Assembly (NCBI GenBank): GCA_004298015.1
Contig: SCSE01000047.1
Location: 1 to 64,000 of the forward strand
Length of the DNA: 64,000 nucleotides
Source: Rhodanobacter sp.
GTDB taxonomy: Bacteria > Pseudomonadota > Gammaproteobacteria > Xanthomonadales > Rhodanobacteraceae
Reading direction: 5' to 3'
The notes under the pieces were generated by a model. It was given only the letters and a program-made list of their open reading frames with translations, was not told the DNA's origin and did not search any database. Shown one piece after another: positions 9,694 through 19,100 of this stretch. The stretch's first letter is position 1, and every line of letters begins with the position of its first letter. The position numbers and the translations under genes are program-made.

Positions 9694-11091
9694 ATGAACT
9701 CGATGTCACCGATTGCCGATCTCGACCTGCGCCGGGCCAGCCTGTGCCAATTGTTGCACTGGCTGGCGATGGGTCGGGTGCAGCCGCAGGCCCTGGCGGA
9801 TGTCTACCAGGACGCGATCGAGCGGATCAATCCTGAGCTCAACGCCTACATCGACCTGCGTTCCGGCCTGCTGCAGGACCAGGCGCACATGGCGGACCGT
9901 CGGCGGCGCGACGGTGTGATCGGTCGTCTCGACGGCATCCCGATCGCCTTGAAGGACAATTTCGACATGGCCGGCTGGCCGACCCGGGCGGGGTTGCCCG
10001 GGCGCCAACGCCCGGTGCACAGCGACGCGCATGTGGTGGCGCGGCTGCGAGCGTCCGGCGCGGTGCTGGTCGGCAAGACCAACATGGACGAGGGGGCGTT
10101 GGGCGCGGCGACCAACAACCCGCATTTCGGTGCCACCCACAACCCGCACCGCCACGGCTACAGCGCGGGTGGATCGTCCGGTGGTGCCGCCGCGGCCGTG
10201 GCGGCGGGGCTCGCGGTTGCCGCGGTGGGTTCGGACAGTCTCGGTTCGGTGCGCATCCCGGCCAGCTACTGCGGCGTCTATGCGCTGAAGCCGACCCATG
10301 GCGAGATTTCCTGCCGCGGCCTGGTGCCGGCGGCGCGTCGGCTCGATGCGGTCGGTCTGCTGGCGCGCAGCGCCGAGGATCTCACCGTGCTGCTGCAGGT
10401 GCTGGCCGGATACGACGCCGACGATGCGCGCTCGCGTCGCCGTCGGATCGCCTTCGCGCTACCGGACTGGGAGCCGGGCAAGCTGCGTGCGGGATTGCTG
10501 CCGGATCTGGCCGCGATCGGCGTGCAGCCGGAGGTGATCGAGGTGTTCGAGTCGGCGCTGGCCAAGCTGCCGCATGCCTTGGGTGATCGTCGCACCGTGG
10601 ACTTTGCCGACTGGGATTTTGGCCGGATTCGTCGCGCCGGGCTGCTGCTGATGGAGGCCGAGATGCTGGGCACGTTTGCGGCCGACCTGGCGGATGCCGA
10701 GCATCCGGTGTCGGCGCGCTTCAAAGGCATGCTCGGTTATGCGGCGGGCAAGAGTGCCGCCGACTATGCGGTGGCCGACCGCGTACTGGATGCGGCGACC
10801 CTGAAGATGCGCCGGCTGTTTTCCCAGGTGGACGTACTGGTGATGCCCACCACGCCGCAAGGCGCGTTCCCACTGGATGGCCCGGCGCCGGACTCGCAGG
10901 CTGACCTGACCAGTTTCGCCAGCCTGGCCGGTTGCCCCGCGGTCACCCTGCCGATGGGTACGCTGCCCAACGGTCTGCCGGTAGGCCTGCAACTGGTCGG
11001 TGCGCGCGGCTCGGACTTGCGTTTGCTGGAACTGGCGGCGGTGTGTGCGGCGACGCTGGATGCCGAGCCGGTGTATCCGGTGGTCGCGTAA
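9694..11091 (+). CDS. Amidase-signature family hydrolase
   Basis: DGIPIALKDNFDMAGWPTRAG...GATHNPHRHGYSAGGSSGGAAAAVAAGLAVAAVGSDSLGSVRIPASYCGVYALKPTHGEIS: amidase GSS signature. Start moved to MNSMSP at 9694. Confidence 0.9.
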   Translation: MNSMSPIADLDLRRASLCQLLHWLAMGRVQPQALADVYQDAIERINPELNAYIDLRSGLLQDQAHMADRRRRDGVIGRLDGIPIALKDNFDMAGWPTRAGLPGRQRPVHSDAHVVARLRASGAVLVGKTNMDEGALGAATNNPHFGATHNPHRHGYSAGGSSGGAAAAVAAGLAVAAVGSDSLGSVRIPASYCGVYALKPTHGEISCRGLVPAARRLDAVGLLARSAEDLTVLLQVLAGYDADDARSRRRRIAFALPDWEPGKLRAGLLPDLAAIGVQPEVIEVFESALAKLPHALGDRRTVDFADWDFGRIRRAGLLLMEAEMLGTFAADLADAEHPVSARFKGMLGYAAGKSAADYAVADRVLDAATLKMRRLFSQVDVLVMPTTPQGAFPLDGPAPDSQADLTSFASLAGCPAVTLPMGTLPNGLPVGLQLVGARGSDLRLLELAAVCAATLDAEPVYPVVA

Positions 11092-11469
11092 GCATGTGAT
11101 GCGGCACCTCGATGGAAGCGGCTGGAAGCGTGGTCTCGGTGCTCGACAGGGGTATGCGCCTGGAGCGGTGTCGATATCGGAAGCAGCGCTGCCGTGGCGG
11201 TCGGCGAACGATGTCCGCCCTACGCTCGGGTGTCGCGGGAACGCTTGCGAGCTATGGGGCAGCCCTGGTCCGCCGGCGCTTCGGGGAGCAGTGGAGGAAG
11301 GCATCAGAAGCCTTGGGGGTTATGGCGTCGGGCTATGTCGATATGAGGACGCGTTTGAACGTCCAGTCGTCGGTCGCCGACCAATGCGCTCTATGATGAT
11401 GGGCCTTCGACGCGGCTTCAGATAACCTGTGGCGCTACGTCACCTGATCGATACCGAGAGATAGATGTC

Positions 11470-12384
11470 ATGACCGCGTCTGCCGTGCCAGGTAACCACC
11501 TCGACGACCTCGAGGCGGAAAGTATCCACATCTTTCGCGAGGTGTTGGCAGGCTTCCGAAAACCGGTGATGCTGTATTCGATCGGCAAGGATTCCTCGGT
11601 ACTGCTGCATCTGCTGCGCAAGGCGTTTTATCCGGCAGCGCCGCCGATCCCGCTGCTGCACGTCGATACCACCTGGAAGTTTCGCGAGATGATCGCGTTC
11701 CGCGAGCAGGTGGCCGCGGCCGGCGATGTAAAGGTGATGGTGCACATCAATCAGGACGGCGTGCGGCAGGGCATTTCGCCGCTGACCCACGGCGCCACCG
11801 TGCATACCGACGTGATGAAGACCACGGCGCTGAAGCAGGCGCTGGACCAGTTCGGCTTCGATGCGGCGATCGGTGGTGCCCGTCGCGACGAGGAGAAGTC
11901 GCGGGCGAAGGAACGCGTCTTTTCGTTCCGCAACGCCCAGCATCGCTGGGATCCGAAGAGCCAGCGGCCGGAGTTCTGGCATACCTTCAACACGCACATT
12001 CGCAAGGGCGAGAGCGTGCGGGCATTTCCGCTGTCCAACTGGACCGAGATGGATGTGTGGCGTTACATCCAGCGCGAGAATATCCCGGTGGTGCCGTTGT
12101 ATTTCGCCAAGCCGCGGCCGGTGGTGGCGCGTGACGGCGCCCTGATCATGGTCGACGACGAGCGCTTCGTGCTGCGCGAGGGCGAAACGGTGCAGATGCG
12201 CGAGGTACGTTTCCGTACGCTGGGCTGCTATCCGTTGACCGGCGCGGTGGAATCCGCCGCCGATACCCTGGCCAAGGTGATTGCCGAGATGGCCAGCTCG
12301 CGCAGCTCCGAGCGGCAGGGGCGGGTGATCGACCAGGACCCGACCGCGTCGATGGAGCGCAAGAAACAGGAAGGGTATTTCTGA
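11470..12384 (+). CDS. cysD: Sulfate adenylyltransferase subunit 2
   Basis: [45 protein letters not shown] (PP-loop) ... [21 protein letters not shown]. Confidence 0.97.
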   Translation: MTASAVPGNHLDDLEAESIHIFREVLAGFRKPVMLYSIGKDSSVLLHLLRKAFYPAAPPIPLLHVDTTWKFREMIAFREQVAAAGDVKVMVHINQDGVRQGISPLTHGATVHTDVMKTTALKQALDQFGFDAAIGGARRDEEKSRAKERVFSFRNAQHRWDPKSQRPEFWHTFNTHIRKGESVRAFPLSNWTEMDVWRYIQRENIPVVPLYFAKPRPVVARDGALIMVDDERFVLREGETVQMREVRFRTLGCYPLTGAVESAADTLAKVIAEMASSRSSERQGRVIDQDPTASMERKKQEGYF

Positions 12385-14273
12385 TGACGACAGCGACTGA
12401 CGCTACCCCCGTGGTGCCCGCGAAGGGCTTGCTGCGTTTCATCACCTGCGGCAGTGTGGACGACGGCAAGAGCACCTTGCTGGGGCGCCTGCTGTACGAC
12501 GCAGGGATGGTGCCGGACGACCAGTTGGCGGCGCTGGGGCGTGACAGCCGGCGGCAGCATGCGGAGAGCGGCGACGCGCTGGACTTCGCCCTGCTCACCG
12601 ATGGCCTGGATGCCGAGCGCGAGCAAGGCATCACCATCGACGTGGCCTACCGCTACTTCCACACCGCGCGTCGCAGCTTCATCGTGGCCGATTGCCCGGG
12701 GCACGAGCAGTACACCCGCAACATGGCCACCGGGGCATCCAACGCCGAGCTGGCGGTGGTGCTGGTGGACGCCCGCAAGGGCCTGCTGCCGCAGACGCGT
12801 CGACACACCTATATATGTGGCTTGCTGGGGATTCGCCAGGTGGTGCTGGCGGTCAACAAGATGGATCTGGTCGGTTATGACCAGGCCGCCTATGACGCGA
12901 TCGTCACCCAGTATCGCGTGCTGGCCGAGCGCCTCGGCATCAGCCAGGTGCAGTGCCTGCCGGTGGTGGCGCCCGAGGGTGACAATGTCGGTTCGCGTTC
13001 ACCGCGGATGCCCTGGTATCACGGCGGCACCCTGCTGGAACTGCTGGAGTCGGCCGACGCCACGCCGTTCCAGGCGGAGGATTTCCGCATGCCGGTGCAG
13101 TGGGTGAACCGGCCGGATCAGTCATTCCGCGGTTATGCGGGTACGATCTGCGGCGGTCGCGTGGCATGCGGCGACGACATCGTGGTGCAGCCGGGTGTGC
13201 AGACCGCGCGGGTCGAGCGGATCGTCGCGCCCGCGGGCGATGTGGAGCACGCGGGGACCGGGCAGGCGGTGACGCTGTGTCTTGATCGCGAGATCGACAT
13301 CAGCCGCGGCGACGTGATCGCCGATGCGCAGCGGCCGGCACCGGTGGCCGATCAGTTCACCTGCCATCTGCTGTGGCTTGGCGATGCCGCGCTGTTGCCG
13401 AATCGGACCTACTGGCTGAAGGTCGGCACGCGCACCGTCAACGCGCGGGTGATGGCGATCAAGCACAAGGTGGACGTGAACAGCCAGGCCAAACTGGCCG
13501 CGCGTCACCTCGACCTCAATGAAGTGGGCTATTGCACCGTGGGCCTGGACGATGCCATCGCGTTCGAGCCGTATGCGAACAACCGCACGCTGGGCGGATT
13601 CATCCTGGTCGATCGCCACAGCAACGCTACGGTAGCCTGCGGCATGCTGGATTTCGCGCTGGGCCGCTCCGCCAACGTGCACTGGCAACACGTGGATATC
13701 GACAAGGCGGTGCGTGGCGCCAGCAAGGGCCAGCAGCCGTTGTGCCTGTGGTTCACCGGCTTGTCCGGCGCTGGCAAGTCGACCGTGGCCAACCTGGTCG
13801 AACGGCGCCTGCACGCGCTCGGCTATCACACCTATCTGCTCGACGGCGACAACGTGCGCCACGGCATCAACAAGGATCTCGGTTTCACCCCCGAGGCGCG
13901 GGTCGAGAACATACGTCGCATTGCCGAAGTGGCACACCTGATGGTGGATGCCGGCCTGATCGTGCTGGTCAGCGCGATCTCGCCCTACCGCAGCGAGCGC
14001 CGTTCGGCGCGTGAGCTGTTTGCCCAGGGCGAGTTTCTGGAGGTGTTCGTCGATGCGCCGCTGGCGTTGTGCGAACAGCGCGACCCCAAGGGCCTGTACC
14101 GCAAGGCGCGCGCCGGCGAGATTCGCAACTTCACCGGTATCGACGCGCCCTACGAGCGCCCCGAGTCGGCGGACATCCATCTGCTGGCGGACGGGCGACG
14201 TGTCGAACAACTGGCCGAACAGGTCAGCGAACGTCTGCTGGCCGAGCAGGGCGGCAACGAAAGCGTCGATTGA
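12384..14273 (+). CDS. cysNC: Bifunctional sulfate adenylyltransferase subunit 1/adenylylsulfate kinase (CysN-CysC fusion)
   Basis: GTPase [17 protein letters not shown]...; C-terminal APS kinase [47 protein letters not shown]. Confidence 0.96.
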   Translation: MTTATDATPVVPAKGLLRFITCGSVDDGKSTLLGRLLYDAGMVPDDQLAALGRDSRRQHAESGDALDFALLTDGLDAEREQGITIDVAYRYFHTARRSFIVADCPGHEQYTRNMATGASNAELAVVLVDARKGLLPQTRRHTYICGLLGIRQVVLAVNKMDLVGYDQAAYDAIVTQYRVLAERLGISQVQCLPVVAPEGDNVGSRSPRMPWYHGGTLLELLESADATPFQAEDFRMPVQWVNRPDQSFRGYAGTICGGRVACGDDIVVQPGVQTARVERIVAPAGDVEHAGTGQAVTLCLDREIDISRGDVIADAQRPAPVADQFTCHLLWLGDAALLPNRTYWLKVGTRTVNARVMAIKHKVDVNSQAKLAARHLDLNEVGYCTVGLDDAIAFEPYANNRTLGGFILVDRHSNATVACGMLDFALGRSANVHWQHVDIDKAVRGASKGQQPLCLWFTGLSGAGKSTVANLVERRLHALGYHTYLLDGDNVRHGINKDLGFTPEARVENIRRIAEVAHLMVDAGLIVLVSAISPYRSERRSARELFAQGEFLEVFVDAPLALCEQRDPKGLYRKARAGEIRNFTGIDAPYERPESADIHLLADGRRVEQLAEQVSERLLAEQGGNESVD

Positions 14274-14285
14274 GGACGCCAACAC

Positions 14286-14368
14286 GAATGGCACTTACTT
14301 AAGCGGAGAGGCCCGTTTTCCGTCATTCCTGCCTTCGCGAGAATGACGAGCTTGAGCAAGTGCCATTC
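14286..14368. repeat. Nested inverted repeat, outer gaatggcactt/aagtgccattc, inner GTCATTCC...GAATGAC
   Basis: Perfect 11-bp outer arms 14286-14296 and 14358-14368; inner cgtcattcctgccttcgcgagaatgacg at ~14321-14348. Confidence 0.75.
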
Positions 14369-14417
14369 GACGCCGACACCTTTTGCAGGGTGCGCTCCTG
14401 AAACTTGGATTCGTGCA

Positions 14418-15068
14418 ATGACCGATATGGCCACGCTTGATGGGCAACGCATCGATCTGCCGGGTGCCGATGTGGTGCTGCAGTCTCATTGGCTGGTACC
14501 GGCTGAGGCCGATGCGCTGCTGGCCGGATTGCTGGCGACGATCCCCTGGGAAGTCCATCGCATCCGCCTGTTCGGTCGTGAGCTTCCGGTGCCGCGCCTG
14601 AGCTGCTGGATCGGCGACCCGGGTACCGGCTATACCTATTCGCGCACCCGCTTCGAGCCGCGCCCGTGGCCGGCTCTGCTGGCGGCGTTGCGCCCGCGCA
14701 TCGAGGCAGCCTGCGAGGCGCGTTTCAACAGCGTGCTGGCCAATCTCTATCGCGATGGCCGCGACTCCATGGGCTGGCACAGCGACGACGAACCGGAGCT
14801 TGGCGCGCAGCCGGTGATCGCCTCGCTCAGCCTCGGTGCCGATCGGTACTTTCGCCTGCGCCGCAGGTTGCCGCGCGGGGTGCGTGCCACACCGACCGAT
14901 ACCCTGCGGTTGCGCTTGCCGCACGGCAGTCTGTTACGCATGGCCGGCGCGACCCAACGCGGTTACCGGCACGACGTGCCGAAGACCCGCGAAGCCATCC
15001 CGGCGCGGCTCAATCTCACCTTTCGCTGGGTCCATCCGCCGCGCGGTGATGGTGAAGGCGCGAGATGA
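14418..15068 (+). CDS. AlkB-like 2-oxoglutarate/Fe(II) dioxygenase
   Basis: FNSVLANLYRDGRDSMGWHSDDEPELGAQPVIASLSLGADRYFRLRRR: HxD motif of AlkB/ALKBH2-like proteins. Confidence 0.88.
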   Translation: MTDMATLDGQRIDLPGADVVLQSHWLVPAEADALLAGLLATIPWEVHRIRLFGRELPVPRLSCWIGDPGTGYTYSRTRFEPRPWPALLAALRPRIEAACEARFNSVLANLYRDGRDSMGWHSDDEPELGAQPVIASLSLGADRYFRLRRRLPRGVRATPTDTLRLRLPHGSLLRMAGATQRGYRHDVPKTREAIPARLNLTFRWVHPPRGDGEGAR

Positions 15069-15110
15069 CACCGAAACGGCGGCCTGCGCGAGAAACCCGC
15101 CAATCCGGTG

Positions 15111-15134
15111 GTAGGGCGGGCACTGCCCGCCATC
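15111..15134. repeat. GTAGGGCGGGCACTGCCCGCC repeat copy
   Basis: gtagggcgggcactgcccgccatc; same family as 9.1-9.6, 20.2, 37.8 and 46.4 kb. Confidence 0.65.
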
Positions 15135-15387
15135 GACCTTTCGCTTGCGGAGCACGTGTGCCCCGCCTCGAGAAGGCTGTCGGGCTTTGCGGGTCGAAGC
15201 GGGAATAGGGGCTGTGCAGGCGCATTCGCGGACCGAGCGAGCAAACTCCGACCGGGTCCTGGGCAAGCGTTGCCAACGCTGCAGTGCCGTGACACGCACG
15301 CGCCGCCGGGCTGATCGTGGGCGGCGCGGCTTGGCTTGCCCCGGATGGGTAGCGATAATGGCGGTCTTTCCAGAAGGCGATGCCGCG

Positions 15388-16488
15388 ATGACCGAGAAGA
15401 CCGTACTCAACGCAGCCCATCGCGCGCTTGGCGCGCGGATGGTCGACTTCGGTGGCTGGGACATGCCGATCAACTACGGCTCGCAGATCGAGGAGCACCA
15501 TGCGGTGCGTCGCGATGCCGGCATGTTCGACGTTTCACACATGACCGTGCTCGACCTGCACGGCCCGCGCACGCGCGAATTCCTGCGCCATGTGCTGGCT
15601 AACAGCGTCGACAAGCTGAAGGTGGTGGGCAAGGCGTTGTACGCGTGCATGCTGAACGAGCAGGGCGGCGTGATCGATGACCTGATCGTGTATTTCTTTG
15701 ACGAGGCGCACTTCCGCCTGGTGGTGAATGCGGCAACCCGGGCCAAGGACCTGGCCTGGATCGAGCGCCAGGCGAAGGCGTTTGGCGTCGAGGTGAGGGA
15801 GCGTCCCGACTTCGCGATGATCGCCGTCCAGGGACCGACGGCGCGCGGCAAGGTGCTCGGCCTGCTGCATGAGGTGGACCGTCCGCGGATCGAAAAGCTC
15901 GGCAAGTTCGCCGCGGCCGCGGCGCAGGGCCCGCACGGCATGCCGTTGTTCGTCGCCCGCACCGGCTACACCGGCGAAGACGGCTTCGAGATTCTGCTGC
16001 CGAACGAGCACGCGGTGCCGTTATGGGAGGCGTTGCTCGCCGCTGCGGTCGTACCCTGCGGTCTGGGTGCGCGCGACACACTTCGACTGGAGGCCGGCAT
16101 GAATCTGTACGGCCAGGACATGGACGAGACCGTATCGCCGTGGGAAGCCAACCTGGGCTGGACGGTCGCGTTGGACGAAGGGCGCGACTTCATCGGTCGC
16201 GCCGCGCTGGAAAAACAGAAGGCCGCCGGCGTCCAGCGCACGATGATCGGCGTGGTGCTGGACGACAAGGGCGTGCTGCGGCATGGACAAAAAGTGCTCA
16301 CCGCGAACGGTGAGGGCGAAATCCTGTCCGGCAGTTTTTCGCCGACGCTGAACAAGGCGATCGGTTTCGCGCGGGTTCCGGCCGGTGCCGCCGGCGACAT
16401 TCGCGTGGATATCCGCGCTCGCGAGCTGCCGCTGCGTCAGGTCAAGTACCCATTCGTGCGCGACGGCAAGCCCTGCGAAGGTATCTGA
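15388..16488 (+). CDS. gcvT: Glycine cleavage system aminomethyltransferase T protein
   Basis: [60 protein letters not shown]. Start trimmed to 15388. Confidence 0.97.
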   Translation: MTEKTVLNAAHRALGARMVDFGGWDMPINYGSQIEEHHAVRRDAGMFDVSHMTVLDLHGPRTREFLRHVLANSVDKLKVVGKALYACMLNEQGGVIDDLIVYFFDEAHFRLVVNAATRAKDLAWIERQAKAFGVEVRERPDFAMIAVQGPTARGKVLGLLHEVDRPRIEKLGKFAAAAAQGPHGMPLFVARTGYTGEDGFEILLPNEHAVPLWEALLAAAVVPCGLGARDTLRLEAGMNLYGQDMDETVSPWEANLGWTVALDEGRDFIGRAALEKQKAAGVQRTMIGVVLDDKGVLRHGQKVLTANGEGEILSGSFSPTLNKAIGFARVPAGAAGDIRVDIRARELPLRQVKYPFVRDGKPCEGI

Positions 16489-16625
16489 ATGACGGATCAG
16501 CGACACCCGGTATTGGAGAATCTGCGAACTTCCGGAAGCAGTTAGAATCGCGCTTCCACTTTTGCCTGAACTGCACCCTGACCAAACCTCACCCTGACTG
16601 AAACCCACCACGACTGGACCCGATC

Positions 16626-17021
16626 ATGAGCGAGATTCCCGGCGATCTTAAATTTCTCAAATCCCACGAATGGGCGCGTGTCGAAGACGACGGCCTGATT
16701 CGGGTGGGTATCTCTGACCACGCACAGGCCCAGCTTGGCGACCTGGTCTATGTCGAGCTGCCCGAGGTCGGGGCCAGCATCCATACCGGTCACGGCGTGG
16801 CGGTCGTCGAATCGGTGAAGGCCGCCTCCGACATCTACTCGCCGGTATCCGGCGAAATCGTCGAGGTCAACGAGTCGCTGAGTGACAAGCCCGAAACCAT
16901 CAACGAAGACGCCTATGGCGAGGGCTGGATCTTCCTGGTGCGTGCAAGTGATCGCTCCGAACTGGACGAACTGCTCGACGTGAATGCCTATGAAGAGCTG
17001 GTCGATAGCGAAGATCACTGA
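16626..17021 (+). CDS. gcvH: Glycine cleavage system H protein
   Basis: [83 protein letters not shown]: lipoyl-lysine context VESVKAASD. Confidence 0.97.
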   Translation: MSEIPGDLKFLKSHEWARVEDDGLIRVGISDHAQAQLGDLVYVELPEVGASIHTGHGVAVVESVKAASDIYSPVSGEIVEVNESLSDKPETINEDAYGEGWIFLVRASDRSELDELLDVNAYEELVDSEDH

Positions 17022-17065
17022 GAGGCCGGGGAAAAATCAGCCCGCCTGCCGCGATCGCCCCAGGC
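17019..17065 (+). repeat. Stop-codon-associated palindromic repeat (TGAGAGGCTGRGRAAAAATC family), copy 1
   Basis: tgagaggccggggaaaaatcagcccgcctgccgcg begins at the gcvH TGA (17019-17021). Confidence 0.75.
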
Positions 17066-17148
17066 GTCCGTGCTGGCGGTGCGTTGCGGGCAACTCCAGG
17101 TCATATAGCCCGGCAAATCCGCGGAATTTTCCCACCGCACACCTGGGA

Positions 17149-17303
17149 GCCTGTCGGGCGCTGGTGGTCGAGGCAAGCCTCCGGCTGTGCGAGGACGGAT
17201 TTTTGGCGATGGGCCGGCCCATCGTGGTTGGATGGGCCAGGACGCGGCAGGTAGTGGGCCGCACAGATGGATTTGCAGCCCAGCCAACCAAGACCCGACA
17301 GGC
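17149..17303 (-). repeat. ~155-bp element with terminal inverted repeats, copy 1
   Basis: Ends gcctgtcggg/cccgacaggc; reverse complement aligns along its whole length with 28551-28704 (e.g. ggcccatccaaccacgatgggccggc vs ggcccatagaaccacgatgggccggc). Confidence 0.85.
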
Positions 17304-17310
17304 TTCTGGT

Positions 17311-17372
17311 GACGAACGCCTGGCGACGCGCTCGCTACGGCGTTCGATTTTTTCCCAGCCTCTGAGTCGCGG
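17311..17372 (-). repeat. Stop-codon-associated repeat family, copy not at a recognised gene end
   Basis: gaacgcctggcgacgcgctcgctacggcgttcgattttttcccagcctctgag; reverse complement ctcagaggctgggaaaaaatcgaacgcc. Confidence 0.7.
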
Positions 17373-17689
17373 TGAGACGAATTTACCGACCGCGAATCGC
17401 CCGTCACGCGTGGGCGCAGGATGATTCAGCGGAGCGGAAGATCACGTTCATGCCGGCAGCACAGTGAACATCCCGGCATTTGGCGATAGAAATTTTTCGC
17501 GATTTTCATCCGTATCCGTGATCGTTTCGGTAGCCTCGCGTTCATCGAGGTCACGCCGTGGGGGTGTTCCAGATCGCGATGGTGCCTGTATATGTGGCAC
17601 GGTGATTGATCGACGCTTTTCAAGCGAACATTCTTCCGAAACCATTACCCCGAGCGGGTTCTGGTATGACATGTTGTTTTTCATCTAAA

Positions 17690-17713
17690 TAACGTTTGGA
17701 CGTATAGGCATCC
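17690..17713. promoter_or_regulatory. Candidate tandem met-box-like 8-mers upstream of the MetJ-like gene
   Basis: taacgttt ggacgtat aggcatcc: three contiguous 8-mers matching AGACGTCT at 5/8, 6/8 and 5/8 by hand count. Confidence 0.3.
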
Positions 17714-17869
17714 ATATCAAGATTGCGCCGTACGATAAAATCGCCTTGAATCGATGGAATAAAGGTGCCGACCAAGGTGGGTGAAGTGCGCTTGAATGGT
17801 GGCTAAAATCAATTGACAGCCGAAATTTTCAGGGATAGCTTTCGCAGCAGAACACGGGGAACGCGCGTC

Positions 17870-18514
17870 ATGGCAACAGCAAAATTCATCAAGCCTTATG
17901 TCGAGCACGGCGAAAAGGCGAATGCAGTAAGAAAGATCACCGTGTCCATTCCGCTGCATGTACTGCGGCGACTTTCCGATTTGCGCACGCACCGTCAAGT
18001 GAACAATCTAAGGCACGCCACCAACAGCGACTTGTTGGTTGAAGCGTTCCTGCACGCTTTTACTGGGCAACCACTGCCAACTGATGAGGAGCTGAGACGA
18101 ACCATGGCCACTGCCAAGAAACCTGCTGCAAAGAAACCGGCCGCCAAGAAGGCCGCCAAGAAATCCACCGCCAAGAAGGTTGCCGCCAAGAAGCCGGTAG
18201 CCAGGAAGCCAGCCGCGAAGAAAGCCGCGGTGAAGAAGTCGGCTGCGAAAAAGAAGCCGGCTGTAAAGAAGGCATCAGCCAGAAAGGCTGCGGTCAAGAA
18301 AGTCGCGACCAAGAAGGTCGCCGCCAAGAAGGTTGCCACCAAGAAGCCGGTGGCGAAGAAAGCAGCCGCCAAGAAGCCGGCCGCTGCCAAGAAGGCCGCC
18401 GTGAAGAAGGTGGCCGTGAAGAAAGTTGCCGTGAAAAAGACTGCCAGGAAGCCGGCAGTCAAGAAGGCTGCATCGGCCCGGGTGGGGAAAGCCACCCGGA
18501 CCTCCAAAAAGTAA
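17870..18514 (+). CDS. MetJ-like ribbon-helix-helix repressor fused to histone-H1-like Lys/Ala/Pro-rich C-terminal tail
   Basis: [77 protein letters not shown] closely matches the MetJ core; then [30 protein letters not shown]... to the stop, one uninterrupted frame. Confidence 0.92.
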   Translation: MATAKFIKPYVEHGEKANAVRKITVSIPLHVLRRLSDLRTHRQVNNLRHATNSDLLVEAFLHAFTGQPLPTDEELRRTMATAKKPAAKKPAAKKAAKKSTAKKVAAKKPVARKPAAKKAAVKKSAAKKKPAVKKASARKAAVKKVATKKVAAKKVATKKPVAKKAAAKKPAAAKKAAVKKVAVKKVAVKKTARKPAVKKAASARVGKATRTSKK

Positions 18515-18541
18515 GCAAGCGACAAAGTACGCGTTCGATTT

Positions 18542-18571
18542 CTCTCCCCGCGGTGCCCAGCGCGGGGAGAG
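18542..18571. terminator. GC-rich hairpin after the metJ-like gene, no T-tract
   Basis: ctctccccgcg-gtgcccag-cgcggggagag: 11-bp perfect stem 28 bp after the stop. Confidence 0.5.
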
Positions 18572-19100
18572 CATGTCGACAGAGTTCCGTCCCGGCGCTG
18601 CCGGGGCACTTCGTTTCAGAGTTGCCGGCGTGCGTGTCCGATACGAGGGGGCGTTGCGTGCCAGGTATGTCTTCCCGGCAAGTCGGCAGCGTGGCCGGCC
18701 TTGCGACGCCCGGTCGGCTCTGTACTGCAGCCCCTAATCACGAGGGCCGCGCGACAGTCACGGGATCCCTGCTGCCATCGCGCCCGTAAATCCGCCTGGT
18801 ACGCGCTCACGCGTGGTATTCAGGGCGTACACCGCCCGCGGTCGCCATGATTTCAACACCTGTCGCCTTCCTGTTCACAACAGCAAGCGGCGCGTGTTCT
18901 GCGCGGTTATCCGGGGTGCGGGAAAAGGGCCGCTACGCGGCACCCCACGTCGAACCACGATCCCCTGCCGGTGATTGCCGTGATGCGCCTTTGGCGCTAC
19001 CTTTGCGCACATCCGCGCCGCGGTGGGTCCGGGGGACTCGTCGCTCCTGGATCGACAGGGGGAAAAAGCGCGGGTATCTGTCGACACTCAGTGAGAGACC

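Noticed and set aside
15069-15387. Glycine riboswitch upstream of gcvT
   Set aside because: Looked for the conserved glycine aptamer motifs and saw none convincing; only a REP copy is visible. A covariance-model scan would be decisive.
17426-17700. Small ORFs in the AT-richer gcvH-metJ region
   Set aside because: No RBS, no domain, overlapping on both strands; more likely leader/intergenic DNA.
18104-18510. gccaagaag-type DNA repeats as a satellite or CRISPR-like array
   Set aside because: These are codon-level repeats of a Lys/Ala-rich coding region, not spaced direct repeats.
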